Part shown: one piece after another, positions 27,119 through 38,000 of the stretch
Layout: each line of letters opens with the position of its first letter
Numbering within the stretch: the stretch's first letter is position 1
Assembly (NCBI GenBank): GCA_905182555.1
Contig: CAJJBX010000002.1
Location: forward strand, 1-64,000
Direction of reading: 5' to 3'
Length of the DNA stretch: 64,000 bases
Origin: an uncultured Ilumatobacter sp.
GTDB taxonomy: Bacteria; Actinomycetota; Acidimicrobiia; Acidimicrobiales; Ilumatobacteraceae
The notes under the pieces: model-generated
Database searches by the model: none
Told to the model about the DNA's origin: nothing
The model's input: only the letters and a program-made list of their open reading frames with translations
Translations under genes and position numbers: made by a program

Positions 27119-27329
27119 CCAACACAACCCCCCAGTCACCATATTTAACACATGTGTTTTTTGCCTGCTCTGGAGGCGCCGTATTTGACTTCGTCGGGTT
27201 GGTCCCCACGAGTAACTGAGCACAGCGCATGTGAGACGTGTGATCCAGCCCTCTGGAGCGCTGACGGGCTGGCCGCGAGACGTTGCGCTGATCGACGTTT
27301 GCCGGTCAGCGCAAAAATCAGTCGATCGA

Positions 27330-27440
27330 TCAGTTGCCGATCGGCTTCTTATCTTGCTGCTTGGACTTTTTGGCTTCCCGCTTCTCTTTGAGGCTCTTGC
27401 CTGGCTTCTTGCCGTCGCGTCGCTGTGGTGATTTGACCAT
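27330..27440 (-). CDS. Small Lys-rich protein, 36 aa
   Basis: This very short gene starts at ATG 27440 behind a strong ribosome site (GAGGAGCTACC). It encodes a highly basic protein beginning MVKSPQRRDGKKPGKSLKEK and ending KKPIGN. No membrane segment or Cys is present. Tiny Lys-rich proteins with this DGKKPGKSLKEKR pattern occur widely in actinobacteria and are unannotated or called hypothetical; nucleic-acid or ribosome association is a guess. It is divergent from pfaD and lies in an otherwise empty 568-bp stretch between tRNA-Glu and pfaD. Confidence 0.65.
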   Translation of the reverse strand: MVKSPQRRDGKKPGKSLKEKREAKKSKQQDKKPIGN

Positions 27441-27686
27441 TGGTAGCTCCTCTGTTGTCGAACGGGTGGTGACCTGACCAGGTGATCGATGGTTCCGAAA
27501 AAACATGACCTCGCACGATCACCGAGCGGCGCCGTTGTTTTGCAACGTATCACCCCGCCAGATCGAGCGGTTTCGCGGTTTGGCCGACGGTGGAGCAACA
27601 TTGTCGCCGGGGCGCGACCGATCTGCGAGGTGTGCCAATTGGCGTACCCATCGGTAACTTCGAGCACCCGTCTGAGGTGGGGCGAC
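27441..27686 (+). promoter_or_regulatory. Divergent intergenic region upstream of pfaD
   Basis: These 246 bp should hold the promoters for the small basic gene (leftward) and pfaD (rightward). The leader just before pfaD has GGTGGGG as a possible ribosome site. A short dyad ACCT-GACC-AGGT occurs near 27472-27483. I cannot place convincing promoter hexamers. The in-frame extension of pfaD back to 27489 is Arg/Pro-rich and does not look coding. Confidence 0.3.
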
Positions 27687-29363
27687 ATGACGGCTACGTT
27701 CAATCTTGTGGCAAATGTTTCTACACTTGTTTTGGCGAGCACGCAGTCCGAAATCGTCGCCGGCTGGCGGGGCTCTGTGGCTCCCGCTCTCTCGGTGAAC
27801 GACCTCACGGCGGTCATCGAGCAGATACGTGAACGCGCCTACATCGTTGTTGACCCCATCACAGGCCAGCACGGTGTTGCTACCGGAGGCGGGCTCGTCG
27901 ACGAGAAGTCAGCTGGGGCCTGGCCCGTCATTGCGGTCCTGCCGGCGATGTACCCAGAGTGGCTGGGTGATCGCAGCTTCAACGAAGTGCACGGGACCCG
28001 ATTCCCTTACGTCACCGGAGCGATGGCCAACGGGATTGCAACAACGCAGCTCGTGATCGCAATGGCACGCACCGGCTGCCTTGGCTTCTTCGGCGCAGCT
28101 GGCCTTCAACGCCATGTGGTCGCCGCAGCGATCGAGGAACTCCATGATGCGCTCGGGCACACCGGTTTGCCGTGGGGCTGCAACCTCATCCACTCACCGC
28201 AAGAGCCAGCGCTCGAAGAGGCCGTTGCCGATCTCTACATCGAGCGCGGCGTTCGCAGAGTGTCGGCCGCCGCCTACATGTCATTGACGCCTGCGATCGT
28301 GCGGTACGCGTACAGCGGCATTCACATCGACGAAGACGGCAACGTCCAGCGCCCGAATATGGTGTTCGCCAAGATCTCACGCCCCGAGGTCGCTCGACAC
28401 TTCGTCCATCCGGCCCCCGAGGCGATGCTCACAGCACTCGTAAGTAAAGGACAGCTCACTGCCGCCGAAGCGGCGCTCGCCGCGTCGTTGCCGGTCGCTG
28501 AAGACATCACGATCGAAAGCGACAGCGGCGGCCACACCGACAACCGTCCACTCGCACCGCTGTTCGCCACGATCCAAGCAGTCCGCGACGAGGCCGTTGC
28601 ACAACACCGCTATACCCGGCCTGTTCGCCTCGGGGCTGCTGGCGGCATCGGCACGCCGCAGGCCGCAGCGGCAGCATTTGCACTCGGCGCCTCGTACGTC
28701 CTCACCGGCACGATCAATGAAGCATGCGTCGAGTCGGGCCTGTCGGATGAGGGCAAGCAAATGCTTGCAGCAGCCGACATCGCCGATATCGCTATGGCAC
28801 CCGCCGCCGACATGTTTGAGATGGGCGTCGAACTCCAAGTGCTGAAACGCGGCACGATGTTCGCGCCGCGGGCCAAGAAGCTGTACTCGCTTTACACCAC
28901 GTACCCGAGCCTCGATGCGATTCCCGATACGGAGCGGATCGAGGTCGAGCAGAAAATCCTCGGCGCCACGTTCGACGAGTGCTGGGAAACAACCAAGGCA
29001 TTCTGGAACGACCGCGAACCAGCCCAGGTTGTCGAAGCCGAGCAGAACCCACGCCACAAAATGGCGCTCACCTTCCGTAGCTACCTCGGTTTGTCGAGCC
29101 GGTGGTCAATTGAAGGGGCCACAGACCGTCGCCTCGACTACCAGATCTGGTGTGGGCCGGCCATGGGCGCTTTCAACGCCTGGACAGCTGGCACCTTCTT
29201 GGCCGATCCAGCCAACCGTCAGGCTGCACAAGTCGCTCGCAACATGCTCGAAGGTGCCGCCGTTGTCACCCGAGCCCAACAACTCCGCACCTATGGCGTG
29301 CCGGTTCCGGCGGCGGCTTTCGACTACCGCCCCCGCCCATTGCACATCGGCAACGAACTCTGA
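27687..29363 (+). CDS. pfaD: PfaD-type enoyl reductase of a PUFA/secondary-lipid synthase
   Basis: This 558-residue flavin-dependent enoyl reductase is of the PfaD (2-nitropropane-dioxygenase-like TIM barrel) family. Motifs include GTRFPYVTGAMANGIATTQL, TGCLGFFGAAGLQ, RPVRLGAAGGIGTPQAAAAA with the FMN-phosphate loop, and DIADIAMAPAADMFEMGVEL. The C-terminal YQIWCGPAMGAFNAWTAGTF and LTFRSYLGLSSRW are typical of PfaD. It would reduce enoyl groups on the ACPs of PfaA. ATG 27687 gives a family-like start with GWRGSVAPALS. It is the first gene of the pfa cluster and lies 45 bp before pfaA. Confidence 0.93.
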   Translation: MTATFNLVANVSTLVLASTQSEIVAGWRGSVAPALSVNDLTAVIEQIRERAYIVVDPITGQHGVATGGGLVDEKSAGAWPVIAVLPAMYPEWLGDRSFNEVHGTRFPYVTGAMANGIATTQLVIAMARTGCLGFFGAAGLQRHVVAAAIEELHDALGHTGLPWGCNLIHSPQEPALEEAVADLYIERGVRRVSAAAYMSLTPAIVRYAYSGIHIDEDGNVQRPNMVFAKISRPEVARHFVHPAPEAMLTALVSKGQLTAAEAALAASLPVAEDITIESDSGGHTDNRPLAPLFATIQAVRDEAVAQHRYTRPVRLGAAGGIGTPQAAAAAFALGASYVLTGTINEACVESGLSDEGKQMLAAADIADIAMAPAADMFEMGVELQVLKRGTMFAPRAKKLYSLYTTYPSLDAIPDTERIEVEQKILGATFDECWETTKAFWNDREPAQVVEAEQNPRHKMALTFRSYLGLSSRWSIEGATDRRLDYQIWCGPAMGAFNAWTAGTFLADPANRQAAQVARNMLEGAAVVTRAQQLRTYGVPVPAAAFDYRPRPLHIGNEL

Positions 29364-29408
29364 TTGTCCCGAACAGCGAACCAACCCAGAACCATGCAGG
29401 ACGCACCC

Positions 29409-32400
29409 ATGTCTGAACATTCACGATCGAACCGACCACCCGTTGCCATCGTTGGCGTCTCGGCGCTCTTCCCAGGTTCCGTCGACTCGACCGGCTTCTG
29501 GAACGACATCCTGGCCGGCACCGACCGGATGACCGATGTGCCGCCGAGTCATTGGCTGATCGAGGACCACTTCGACGCTGACCCATTGGTCCCGGACCGC
29601 ACCTACGGCCGCCGTGGTGGCTTTCTCGACCCCGTCGATTTCGACGCGATGGCCTTTGGTGTTCCGCCGAGCGTGGTGCCATCCACCGACACGGCACAGC
29701 TGCTCGCACTGATTGTTGCCCAACGCGTCCTCGACGACGCGGTGCGCGGCCAGTTCAGCGAACTCGACCGGACCCGTGCGTCGGTCATCCTCGGCGTTAC
29801 CTCTGGCCAGGAACTCTTTGGTGCAATGGCGAGTCGAATGAGCCGCCCGATGTGGTTGCAGGGCATGCGCCGCGCCGGCATTGCCGAAGACGTCGCATTG
29901 GAAGCCTGCGACCGGATTCTCGCGCTGCATCCCGAGTGGACCGAGAGCACGTTCCCAGGTCTCCTCGGCAACGTCGTCGCCGGCCGAATCGCAAACCGTC
30001 TCGACTTGGGCGGCACGAACTGCGTCACTGACGCTGCGTGCGCGTCGTCGTTCTCGGCCATCTCGATGGGCGTCAACGAGCTGTACCTCGGTGACAGTGA
30101 CCTCGTCATCGCCGGCGGTGTCGACACCATGAATGACATCTTCATGTACATGTGCTTTTCGAAGACACCTGCGCTGTCGAAGTCCGAAGATATCCGGCCG
30201 TTCTCTGATCAGGCTGACGGCACCATGCTCGGCGAAGGCATCGGCATGGTCGCGCTCAAGCGACTCGAAGACGCCGAGCGCGACGGCAATGACATCTATT
30301 GCATTGTCAACGGCATTGGCGCAAGCTCTGACGGACGGTCGAAAAGCGTTTACGCGCCTGTGTCGGAAGGCCAGGCGCGAGCCCTCGACAACGCTTACAG
30401 CAAAGCTGGTTACGGGCCCGACACGGTGGAGTTGATCGAAGCACACGGAACGGGAACGGTGGCGGGCGACGCTGCCGAATTTGGCGGTCTCCAGCTGGCC
30501 TTTGATGCGTCGGATCGCATGGATCGTCAGTGGTGTGCACTTGGAACGGTCAAGAGCCAGATCGGACACACCAAGGCCGCAGCCGGCGCCGCTGGCTTGT
30601 TCAAGGTTGTGATGGCGCTCCATCACAAAGTGCTGCCGCAGACTGCCAAGATCGACAAGCCAAACCCGAAGCTCGACCTTGAGAACTCGCCGTTCCACCT
30701 GAACACCACGACACGGCCGTGGGTGCGTGGCTCCGACCACGAACGCCGTGGCTCGGTCAGCTCGTTCGGATTCGGTGGATCCAACTTCCACATTGCCCTG
30801 TCTGAGTACACCGGGTCGGGCGCGCATGCGCCGCGGTTACGCAGTAGCGACGTCGAGATGGTGGTGCTCTGTGGTGCTGACGCGGCCGACGTCTCCGCGC
30901 AGGCAGCACAAATGTTGAGTGACCTCGTCGACGGCCAACTGGCCTTCCTTGCACAGACAACGCAGGGCGCGTACGACGCGTCGAAGCCCGCCAGGTTGGC
31001 CGTGATTGCCACCGACGAAGACGATCTGGCAAGCAAGCTCGCCCAGGCAGTCGACAGCGTCACAAAAGCGCCCGGCACCGCGTTTTCGACACCTACTGGC
31101 GTGCACTACGGCGTGGGTGGCCAGAGTGGCGATGTCGCATTCCTTTTCCCTGGCCAGGGAAGTCAGTACGTCGGCATGGGCGCCGACCTGGCCATGAATT
31201 TTGCTGAGGCGATGACTGCGTGGGACCTCGCTGCCGACCAGGCTTGGGACGAAAAGACGCTCCACGAGGTCGTCTTTCCGATCACCTCGTTCGAAGACGG
31301 CGCAGCGAGCGTCAACCAGGCCCTCCTCACCGCAACACACTGGGCGCAGCCTGCCATTGGCACAATGAGCCTCAGCTTGTTGCGGGTGCTCGACTTGATC
31401 GGGCTCGATGCGCAACACGTCGGAGGGCACAGTTTTGGGGAAATCACCGCGCTTCACGCGGGTGGCGTCCTCACCGACGTCGACATGGTGCGCGTCGCTC
31501 AACGGCGCGGCGTCCTCATGGCCGAGGCAGCACAAACACCGGGGTCGATGACTGCGGTCACCGGCTCGATTGAGTCGGTTCGGGCGATCCTCGAACAGTC
31601 TGACGCCGACGTCGTCATCGCGAATCACAACAGCCACCGCCAGGTCGTCCTGTCCGGGCCGACCGAGGCCATCGAGCGCATCGAAGCCGACCTGACCGCT
31701 CAGGGCGTTGCCGCCAAGCGGTTGCCGGTTGCAACGGCCTTCCACTCGTCGGTGGTTAGCGGCGCCAGCTCGGCGTTCGGGGACTTCCTCACCGACGTGG
31801 CCTTCGCCGTGCCGACCAGTCCTGTCCACGCGAACGAGACCGCCGAGCCATACAACGGCGACGACGAGTCTGCTGCGGGCACAGCTCGCCCGACAGCTCT
31901 CGAACTCTGTGCGCTTCGTCGAGATGGTCGAATCAATGTACGACAGCGGTGCGCGCATCTTCGTCGAAGTTGGCCCATCGTCAGTCTTGACCGGCCTCGT
32001 CGGCAACATCTTGGATGGTCGAGATCATCGGGTCATCCCGCTCGACAAGAAAAACAAGGGCGGCCTCTCAGCGTTCCACAATGGCTTGGGCCAACTCGTC
32101 GCCGCTGGTGTCGAGATGGACCTCGGCGGGCTGTGGCGCGAGTACGGCGACATCGCGAACCCTGCCGATGCACCGATCCCCAAGCTCGCCATTCCGATCA
32201 ACGGCGCCAACTACGACAAGCCGTATCCCCCGCACGACCTGAACGAACTCGCCGAGGCAAATCACGTGACTCCCACCGCACCCGCCACCCCAGCCAGCAC
32301 CCCGGCCAGCACTCCCGGCCAGCACTCCGGCCAGCACTCCGGCCAGCACTCCGAACGCGGCTGTGCAGCCGGCTCCGGCGGCCGCGCCCGCAGGGGTGCC

Positions 32401-35020
32401 GGGCCCGGCATCTCCCGCGGTGCAGGCTCCGGCTCCGCCAGTGCAGGCGGCGGCGAGCGTCGCTCCCGACTCAGCAGTGCTCGCGGCGTACCAGAGCGCC
32501 CAGCACCAGACAGCTGTGGCCCACACCGCTTACCTGAACTCGATGGCCCAAGCGCACAGCGCCTTCCTCGATGCTGCCCAACACGGGATTGCCGTACTTG
32601 GCCAACTCGCCGGGGGAACCGCACCGGCAATCGCTGCCCCGACCGCCGTGCCGGTCATCGCTGCTGCACCGACTCCGGCTCCTGTTGCTGCGCCGGTTGT
32701 CGCAGCGCTTGCGCCCGCACCGGTTGTCGCAGCGCCCGCGCCCGCACCGGTTGTCGCAGCGCCCGCGCCCGCACCGGTTGTCGCAGCGCCCGCGCCCGTT
32801 GTGCCGGTTTCAGCTGCGCCGGTTTCGGTTTCAGCCGCGCCGGTTTCGGTGGAGGAGATGACGCCGAAGTTGTTGGGTGTGGTGTCGGATCGGACGGGTT
32901 ATCCGTCGGAGATGTTGACGATGGATATGGAGTTGGAGTCGGATCTGGGGATTGATTCGATTAAGCGTGTTGAGATTTTGAGTGCGATGCAGGATTTGGT
33001 GCCGGAGTTGCCGGAGGTTGATCTTGCGGTGATGGCGGGTCTTGCGACGCTCGGAGAGATCGTGGCGTACCTCACCGACCAGGCCAGTGGTGCAGCTGTG
33101 TCAGCGTCTGTCGCACCTGCCGCATCGGTTTCGGTTTCAGCTGCGCCGGTTTCGGTTTCAGCCGCGCCGGTTTCGGTTGAGGAGATGACGCCGAAGTTGT
33201 TGGGTGTGGTGTCGGATCGGACGGGTTATCCGTCGGAGATGTTGACGATGGATATGGAGTTGGAGTCGGATCTGGGGATTGATTCGATTAAGCGTGTCGA
33301 GATTTTGAGTGCGATGCAGGATTTGGTGCCGGAGTTGCCGGAGGTTGATCTTGCGGTGATGGCGGGTCTTGCGACGCTCGGAGAGATCGTGGCGTACCTC
33401 ACCGACCAGGCCAGTGGTGCAGCTGTGTCAGCGCCGACAACCGCGCCGACAACCGCGCCGACAACCGCGCCGACAACCGCGCCGCCAGCGTCGTTATCCG
33501 GCGCAGCTCTCCAGGAGGACGCGGCAGATGCAGCAGCAAGCGGCTTCGGTCGATTCGTCGTACGGGCACATTCGCTGCCGCTGCCAGGCTCGCCGCTTCC
33601 CGGGTTGCTTGACTCCCCGATTGCAGTTGTCGGCGATCCGGATGGCATCGGAACGGCGCTCGTCGCAGCGCTTGCTGCTGCCGGCGCAGACGCTCGACTG
33701 ATCGATGCCGTTGCCGATTCTGGCCAGAACAGTGTCATCTACCTGGCCAATCTTCGGTCCGTGACCGATTCGGGCAAGGCGAGCTCACTCAACCGAGATG
33801 CATTCGAAGCGGCCAAGTCCTTCGCTCCCGCTGCGGCGTCAGGCGGCGTCTTCGTGGCAGTCGACGACCAGGGTGGCGCGTTCGCAACGACCGGTGGCGA
33901 CGCCGAGCGGGCATGGGCTGGCGGGCTTGCTGCGTTGATGCGCACCGCTGGAATCGAGTGGCCCTCAGCGTCGCTGAAAATGATCGACATCGATGGCGCT
34001 GGCCGCGCGGCGCAACTCGTGGCTGCGGACATCGCCAGCGAACTCCTCAACGGTGGAGCCGATCGAGAGGTCGGCCTCGATGCAGACGGAACACGTATTG
34101 GACTGCGCGCAGAGCCGGTTGACGTGACCGCAGGAACGCTGCCAATTGGTGCCAATGACGTTGTCGTTGTTTCCGGTGGCGGGCGCGGCGTCACTGCGGC
34201 AACGACCATTGAACTGGCCCGATCGTCGCAGGCAGCCTTCGTGCTGCTCGGTCGCTCGGAGCTCACTGAGGAGCCCGAGCCCGAGCACTATGGCGCGGCG
34301 CACGATGACGCTGCCTTGAAGCAGTTGCTGCTTGCCGAATCCAAGAAAGCTGACGAGAAGCTCACTCCGGCGAAGCTGAAGAAGCTCGTCGGTGGGGTGC
34401 TTGCCAACCGGGAGATCCGAGCCACGCTCGCATCGATCGAAGCCGCGGGCGGCCGGGCGAGCTACCTGGCTGTCGACATCACTGACGCCTCTGCAGTGAG
34501 GAGCGCACTTGAGTCGGTGCGATCCGATGTCGGGCCGATTAGTGGCCTGATCCACGGTGCTGGCGTCCTCGCCGACAAACTGATCGCCGACAAGTCGTCA
34601 GCACAGTTCAAGATGGTGTTCAACACCAAAGTCGAAGGACTCCGGAACCTGCTCGATGCCACCTCGGGCGATCAACTCGCTGTGCTGTGTCTGTTCTCGT
34701 CGGTTGCGGCGCGAACCGGAAACATCGGTCAGGCCGACTATGCAATGGCCAATGATGTTCTCAACAAGGTGGCTGCTCACGAACGGGTACGCCGCGGTGA
34801 CAGCTGTGTGGTGAAGTCGCTGGGCTGGGGCCCATGGGCGGGCGGCATGGTGACGCCGGCCCTCAAGACGCACTTCGAATCGATGGGCGTGGAGCTGATC
34901 GACCTTGATGTCGGGTCGCGGATGCTCGTCGACGAACTGTCGAGCCCACAGACCGACCAGGTCGAGATTGTTTTGGGCGGCGGCGTGATTGCGCCCGCAA
35001 GCCAACGGATCAATGCATGA
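29409..35020 (+). CDS. pfaA: PfaA-type PUFA/polyketide synthase (KS-MAT-ACP-ACP-KR), two frame changes
   Basis: This multidomain synthase elongates and reduces acyl chains on its own ACPs. The ketosynthase spans about residues 9-460: Cys in DAACASS near residue 211, His in EAHGTGT near 346, and KSQIGHTKAAAG. The malonyl transferase has FPGQGSQYVGMG and GHSFGE, with Ser near residue 675. A Pro/Ala linker leads to two ACPs (GIDSIKRVEIL, Ser codons at 32957 and 33284). The C-terminal ketoreductase has SGGGRGVTAATTIELA and SSVAARTGNIGQADYAMAND. It reads as one protein only with a frame change near 31876 (between DDES and AQLARQLSN) and another at 32314-32316. It ends shortly after the KR with no dehydratase. 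ATG 29409 follows AGGA; the stop overlaps pfaC by 8 nt. Confidence 0.92.
32283..32352. repeat. 12-nt tandem repeat in the MAT-ACP linker of pfaA, one unit 13 nt long
   Basis: About five units of GCCAGCACTCCG-type sequence would encode repeated Pro-Ala-Ser-Thr. One unit, at 32311-32317, has an extra C (CTCCCGG instead of CTCCGG). Downstream the coding frame is shifted by exactly one base, so this tract is where one of the two pfaA frame changes occurs. Confidence 0.8.
32805..33433. repeat. Tandem duplication of the ACP-coding segment, 327-nt period
   Basis: Copy 1 (32805-33106) and copy 2 (33132-33433) are about 302 nt each and differ at only two bases that I can see, both silent Val codons. 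Each copy encodes a Val/Ser/Ala/Pro spacer and one ACP. The short stretch between them is unique. Within each copy, 64 codons from the ATG at 32858 or 33185 almost completely avoid C-ending codons. Confidence 0.92.
33434..33485. repeat. 12-nt tandem repeat encoding Thr-Thr-Ala-Pro after ACP2
   Basis: The unit CCGACAACCGCG is repeated four times in frame, forming a TTAP linker between the second ACP and the ketoreductase part. A separate 27-nt unit (encoding APAPVVAAP-type sequence) is repeated about three times at roughly 32705-32795 in front of ACP1. Confidence 0.85.
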
Positions 35021-38000
35021 CCCGAGCCGAACGGTGAGCACCTTTTCGCCAATCGCCGTCGTGGGGCGCGCCTGCGTGCTGCCTCGCGCCATGTCTCCTG
35101 TCGAACTTTGGGAACGCGTGGTGTCGGGCACCGACTTGACCTCGACCGTCCCGAAAGATCGATGGGGTATTGCTCCGGCTGACGTTCTCTGCGACCCGGA
35201 GAACGACAGCACCGATCGCATCTGGTCTGATCGCGGAGGCTACGTCTCTGGCTTCGACGACGTGTTCGACGCCACCGGCTTCGGTCTCCCTGCCGACGAG
35301 ATCACCGGCCTCGACCCGGTCTTCCAGTGGACATTCCACACCGCACGCGAAGCACTCCGCGACGCCGGATATGGCGAGCACGATGCGGCGCGCTTCGGAG
35401 CCGTGTTCGGCAACCTGTCGTTTCCATCGGCAAGTATGGCCGCGTTCGCTCAGGCGGTCCACCTTGCCGATGGAGCCCTTCCTGACGCACATCTTCCTGA
35501 CGCCCGCAACCGGTTCATGTCGGGGCTCCCTGCGCTCATGCTGGAACGTGCGCTCGACCTCGGTGTCGGCGCCATGGCACTCGACGCGGCATGCGCCAGC
35601 AGTTTGTACGCAATTAAGCTGGCGTGCGATCGCCTGCACGACGGTGAGGCCGACCTGATGTTGGCCGGCGCGGTGAACTGCGCTGACGACCTGTTCATTC
35701 ACCAGGGTTTCACTGCGCTGAACGCGTTAAGTCCGACCGGTCAGTCGCGGCCTTTTCATCCCGAAGCGAACGGTCTCGTCCCTGCTGAGGGTTGCGGCTT
35801 CGTGGCACTTTATCCTTGACGATGCAGTGCGCGATGGCGACACGATCCACGGGATTATTCGCGGTGTCGGCCTGTCGAACGATGGCCGTGGACGGGGCAT
35901 GCTCGCGCCGGCGGTCGACGGCCAGGTTCGAGCCATGCAGACAGCGTTCGACGTTGCGGGCATCACGCCGAATGACATCTCTCTGCTCGAATGCCACGCA
36001 ACAGGAACGAGCGTCGGTGACGCCACCGAGATTGAGTCGAGCGCGCGCGTTTATTCCGACTGTTCTGACCTCGCGATCGGCTCGTTGAAGTCGAATACCG
36101 GGCACCTCATTACCGCAGCCGGCGTCGCCGGGGTCATCAAGGTCATCGAGGCAATGCGCAACGAAGTGCGGCCCCCGACTCTGCACGTCGACAACGAACT
36201 CGCCGCGCTCGGCGGCTCGCCGTTCCGCGTCCTCAGTGCTGCTGAGCCTTGGGCCCGTGGAGACGTGGCTGATGGCGTGCTCCGGGCCGGAATTTCAGCC
36301 TTCGGGTTCGGTGGCAACAACGCACACCTCATCCTCGAAGAACCGACGACTGCAACACAGCTCGTAGCCAACAGTGCGGAGCCCACCGAGCTGAACAGCG
36401 CCGCACCGGTTGCACAAGCCCTACCGATTGCCATTGTTGGCATTGGCATCGCGGCGGCCAGTGCAATCGGCTTTTCGGCCTTTCGCGATGCTCTCGTCGG
36501 GAACACTTCATGCCTCGACGCCGACGGTGCCGGGCGGCTGCCTGACATCGAACTTCAGCTCGCCGCGCAGAAGTTCCCCCCGAACGATCTGAAGGCGACG
36601 CTCAGCCAGCAACTCGCGATGCTGCAGGTTGCCGATGAAGCATTGACCAATGCCGGAACTCTGCCGACCGACACGACGGGCATCTACGTCGCGATGGGCA
36701 CCGACCCGGAAGCCGCAAGGTTCGGAACCCGCTGGCGACTCGCTGCTCAGCATGTCGGTACAGCTCAATCGCTCGCGGATGCACGCGACCTGGTTGGTCC
36801 ATCACTCACTGCTGCGGGTGTGCTCGGCACGATGCCGAACCTGGTCGCCAACCGGCTGAATAGTCAGTACAACGTGGCCGGGCCGAGCTTTACCGTGAGC
36901 GGTGAGGAACACAGCGGCCTCGACGCCCTGCGGATTGCAGCGCGAGCGCTTCGCTGCGGTGACATCGACGCAGCGCTCGTCGGTGCAGTCGATCTTTCCT
37001 GCGACCCGGTCCATATCGCCGCTGCGTCAACTGCGCTGGCGAAAGAGCGCCGCGTCCCGGGCGACGCGGCCGTCATGCTCGTGTTGAAGCGACTCGACGA
37101 CGCCGAGCGCGATGGCGACACCGTGTATTCGCTCGTGTGCGATGCGCTGAGCGACCAGAACGGCAACGCTGCAGACCCCGGCTCGGTAAGTGACCTCCGC
37201 CTGGGATTGAGTGACAACGCCCGGTCGGTCACTGACCTGTTCGGCCACGCTCACGCTGCATCGGGCCTGGTGCATGTTGCAGCAGCAGCCGTCATGCTGC
37301 ACCACCGCGTGGAGCGGGGCGATGTTCCGTTGATCGCGTCGAACCCCGAGCAAGGCAGCGGCTTGCCCGATGGTGCCGGCCCCCGAACCGTGTCGGTCGA
37401 GACAACCGCGATGGACGGCATCGCGCACCGTTCAGTGCTCCTCGCCGAAGCAACGAACCACCTTGCACCGAGCCGAGCGGTCCCACCCGCACTGCACGTC
37501 TACTCGGGAGCAAATGCTGCAGCGGTCCTTGACGCACTGACTGCTCGACGTGAATCGTCCGAGGGCCCCGCGCGGCTAGTGATTGTTGCCGCTGATGCAG
37601 CGCAACTCGCTGAGCGAGCAGCGCGAGCCGAACAGCACATCACCGCAGGCAAGCCTGCGGGAACCGGGGTGCACTTCGCCGCCGTGCCTACCCAAGGCGA
37701 ACTGGGCTTCGTGTTCACCGCCGGGGGAGCGGCCTACAACGGTATGGGCGCTCAACTGTTCCGTGCACTGCCAGAATCGATCACGCCGATTTCGACCAAC
37801 TTTCCGCTCGGGCAGATCTCCAACTGGGTCAACGATCCTGACCACGTGCCGCTGCCCGCCGACTACCTGTGGGGTACTGCGCTGCTCAGCCAAGCGCACG
37901 CCGAGATCACGTTGGGTCTCCTTGGCCTCAAGCCGTCGGCAGCAATCGGCTACTCGTCAGGCGAAAGCAACGTGCTCTACGCCTTTGGCGTGTGGCGTGA

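Noticed and set aside
27122-27160. AACACATGTGTT palindrome followed by T-run as an intrinsic terminator after tRNA-Glu
   Set aside because: The palindrome leaves too small a loop for a stable stem, so terminator function is unconvincing.
27489-27686. Extended N-terminus of PfaD from 27489
   Set aside because: The 66 extra residues are unlike PfaD proteins and not coding in character; ATG 27687 is preferred.
27065-27817. Long minus-strand frame across tRNA-Glu and the pfaD leader, with the string VRDSNPCRHLERVES
   Set aside because: That string is the antisense translation of the tRNA-Glu gene, a well-known false protein; the rest is Arg/Ser/Pro-rich and overlaps the pfaD start.
31880-32537. 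Continuation of the first pfaA frame past 31880
   Set aside because: The translation becomes Arg/Pro-rich with no domain match, while the neighbouring frame gives the normal MAT end; it is read-through noise after the frame change.
32283-33485. CRISPR-like repeats
   Set aside because: The repeats are in-frame protein linkers and duplicated ACPs without spacers of regular length; no cas genes are present.
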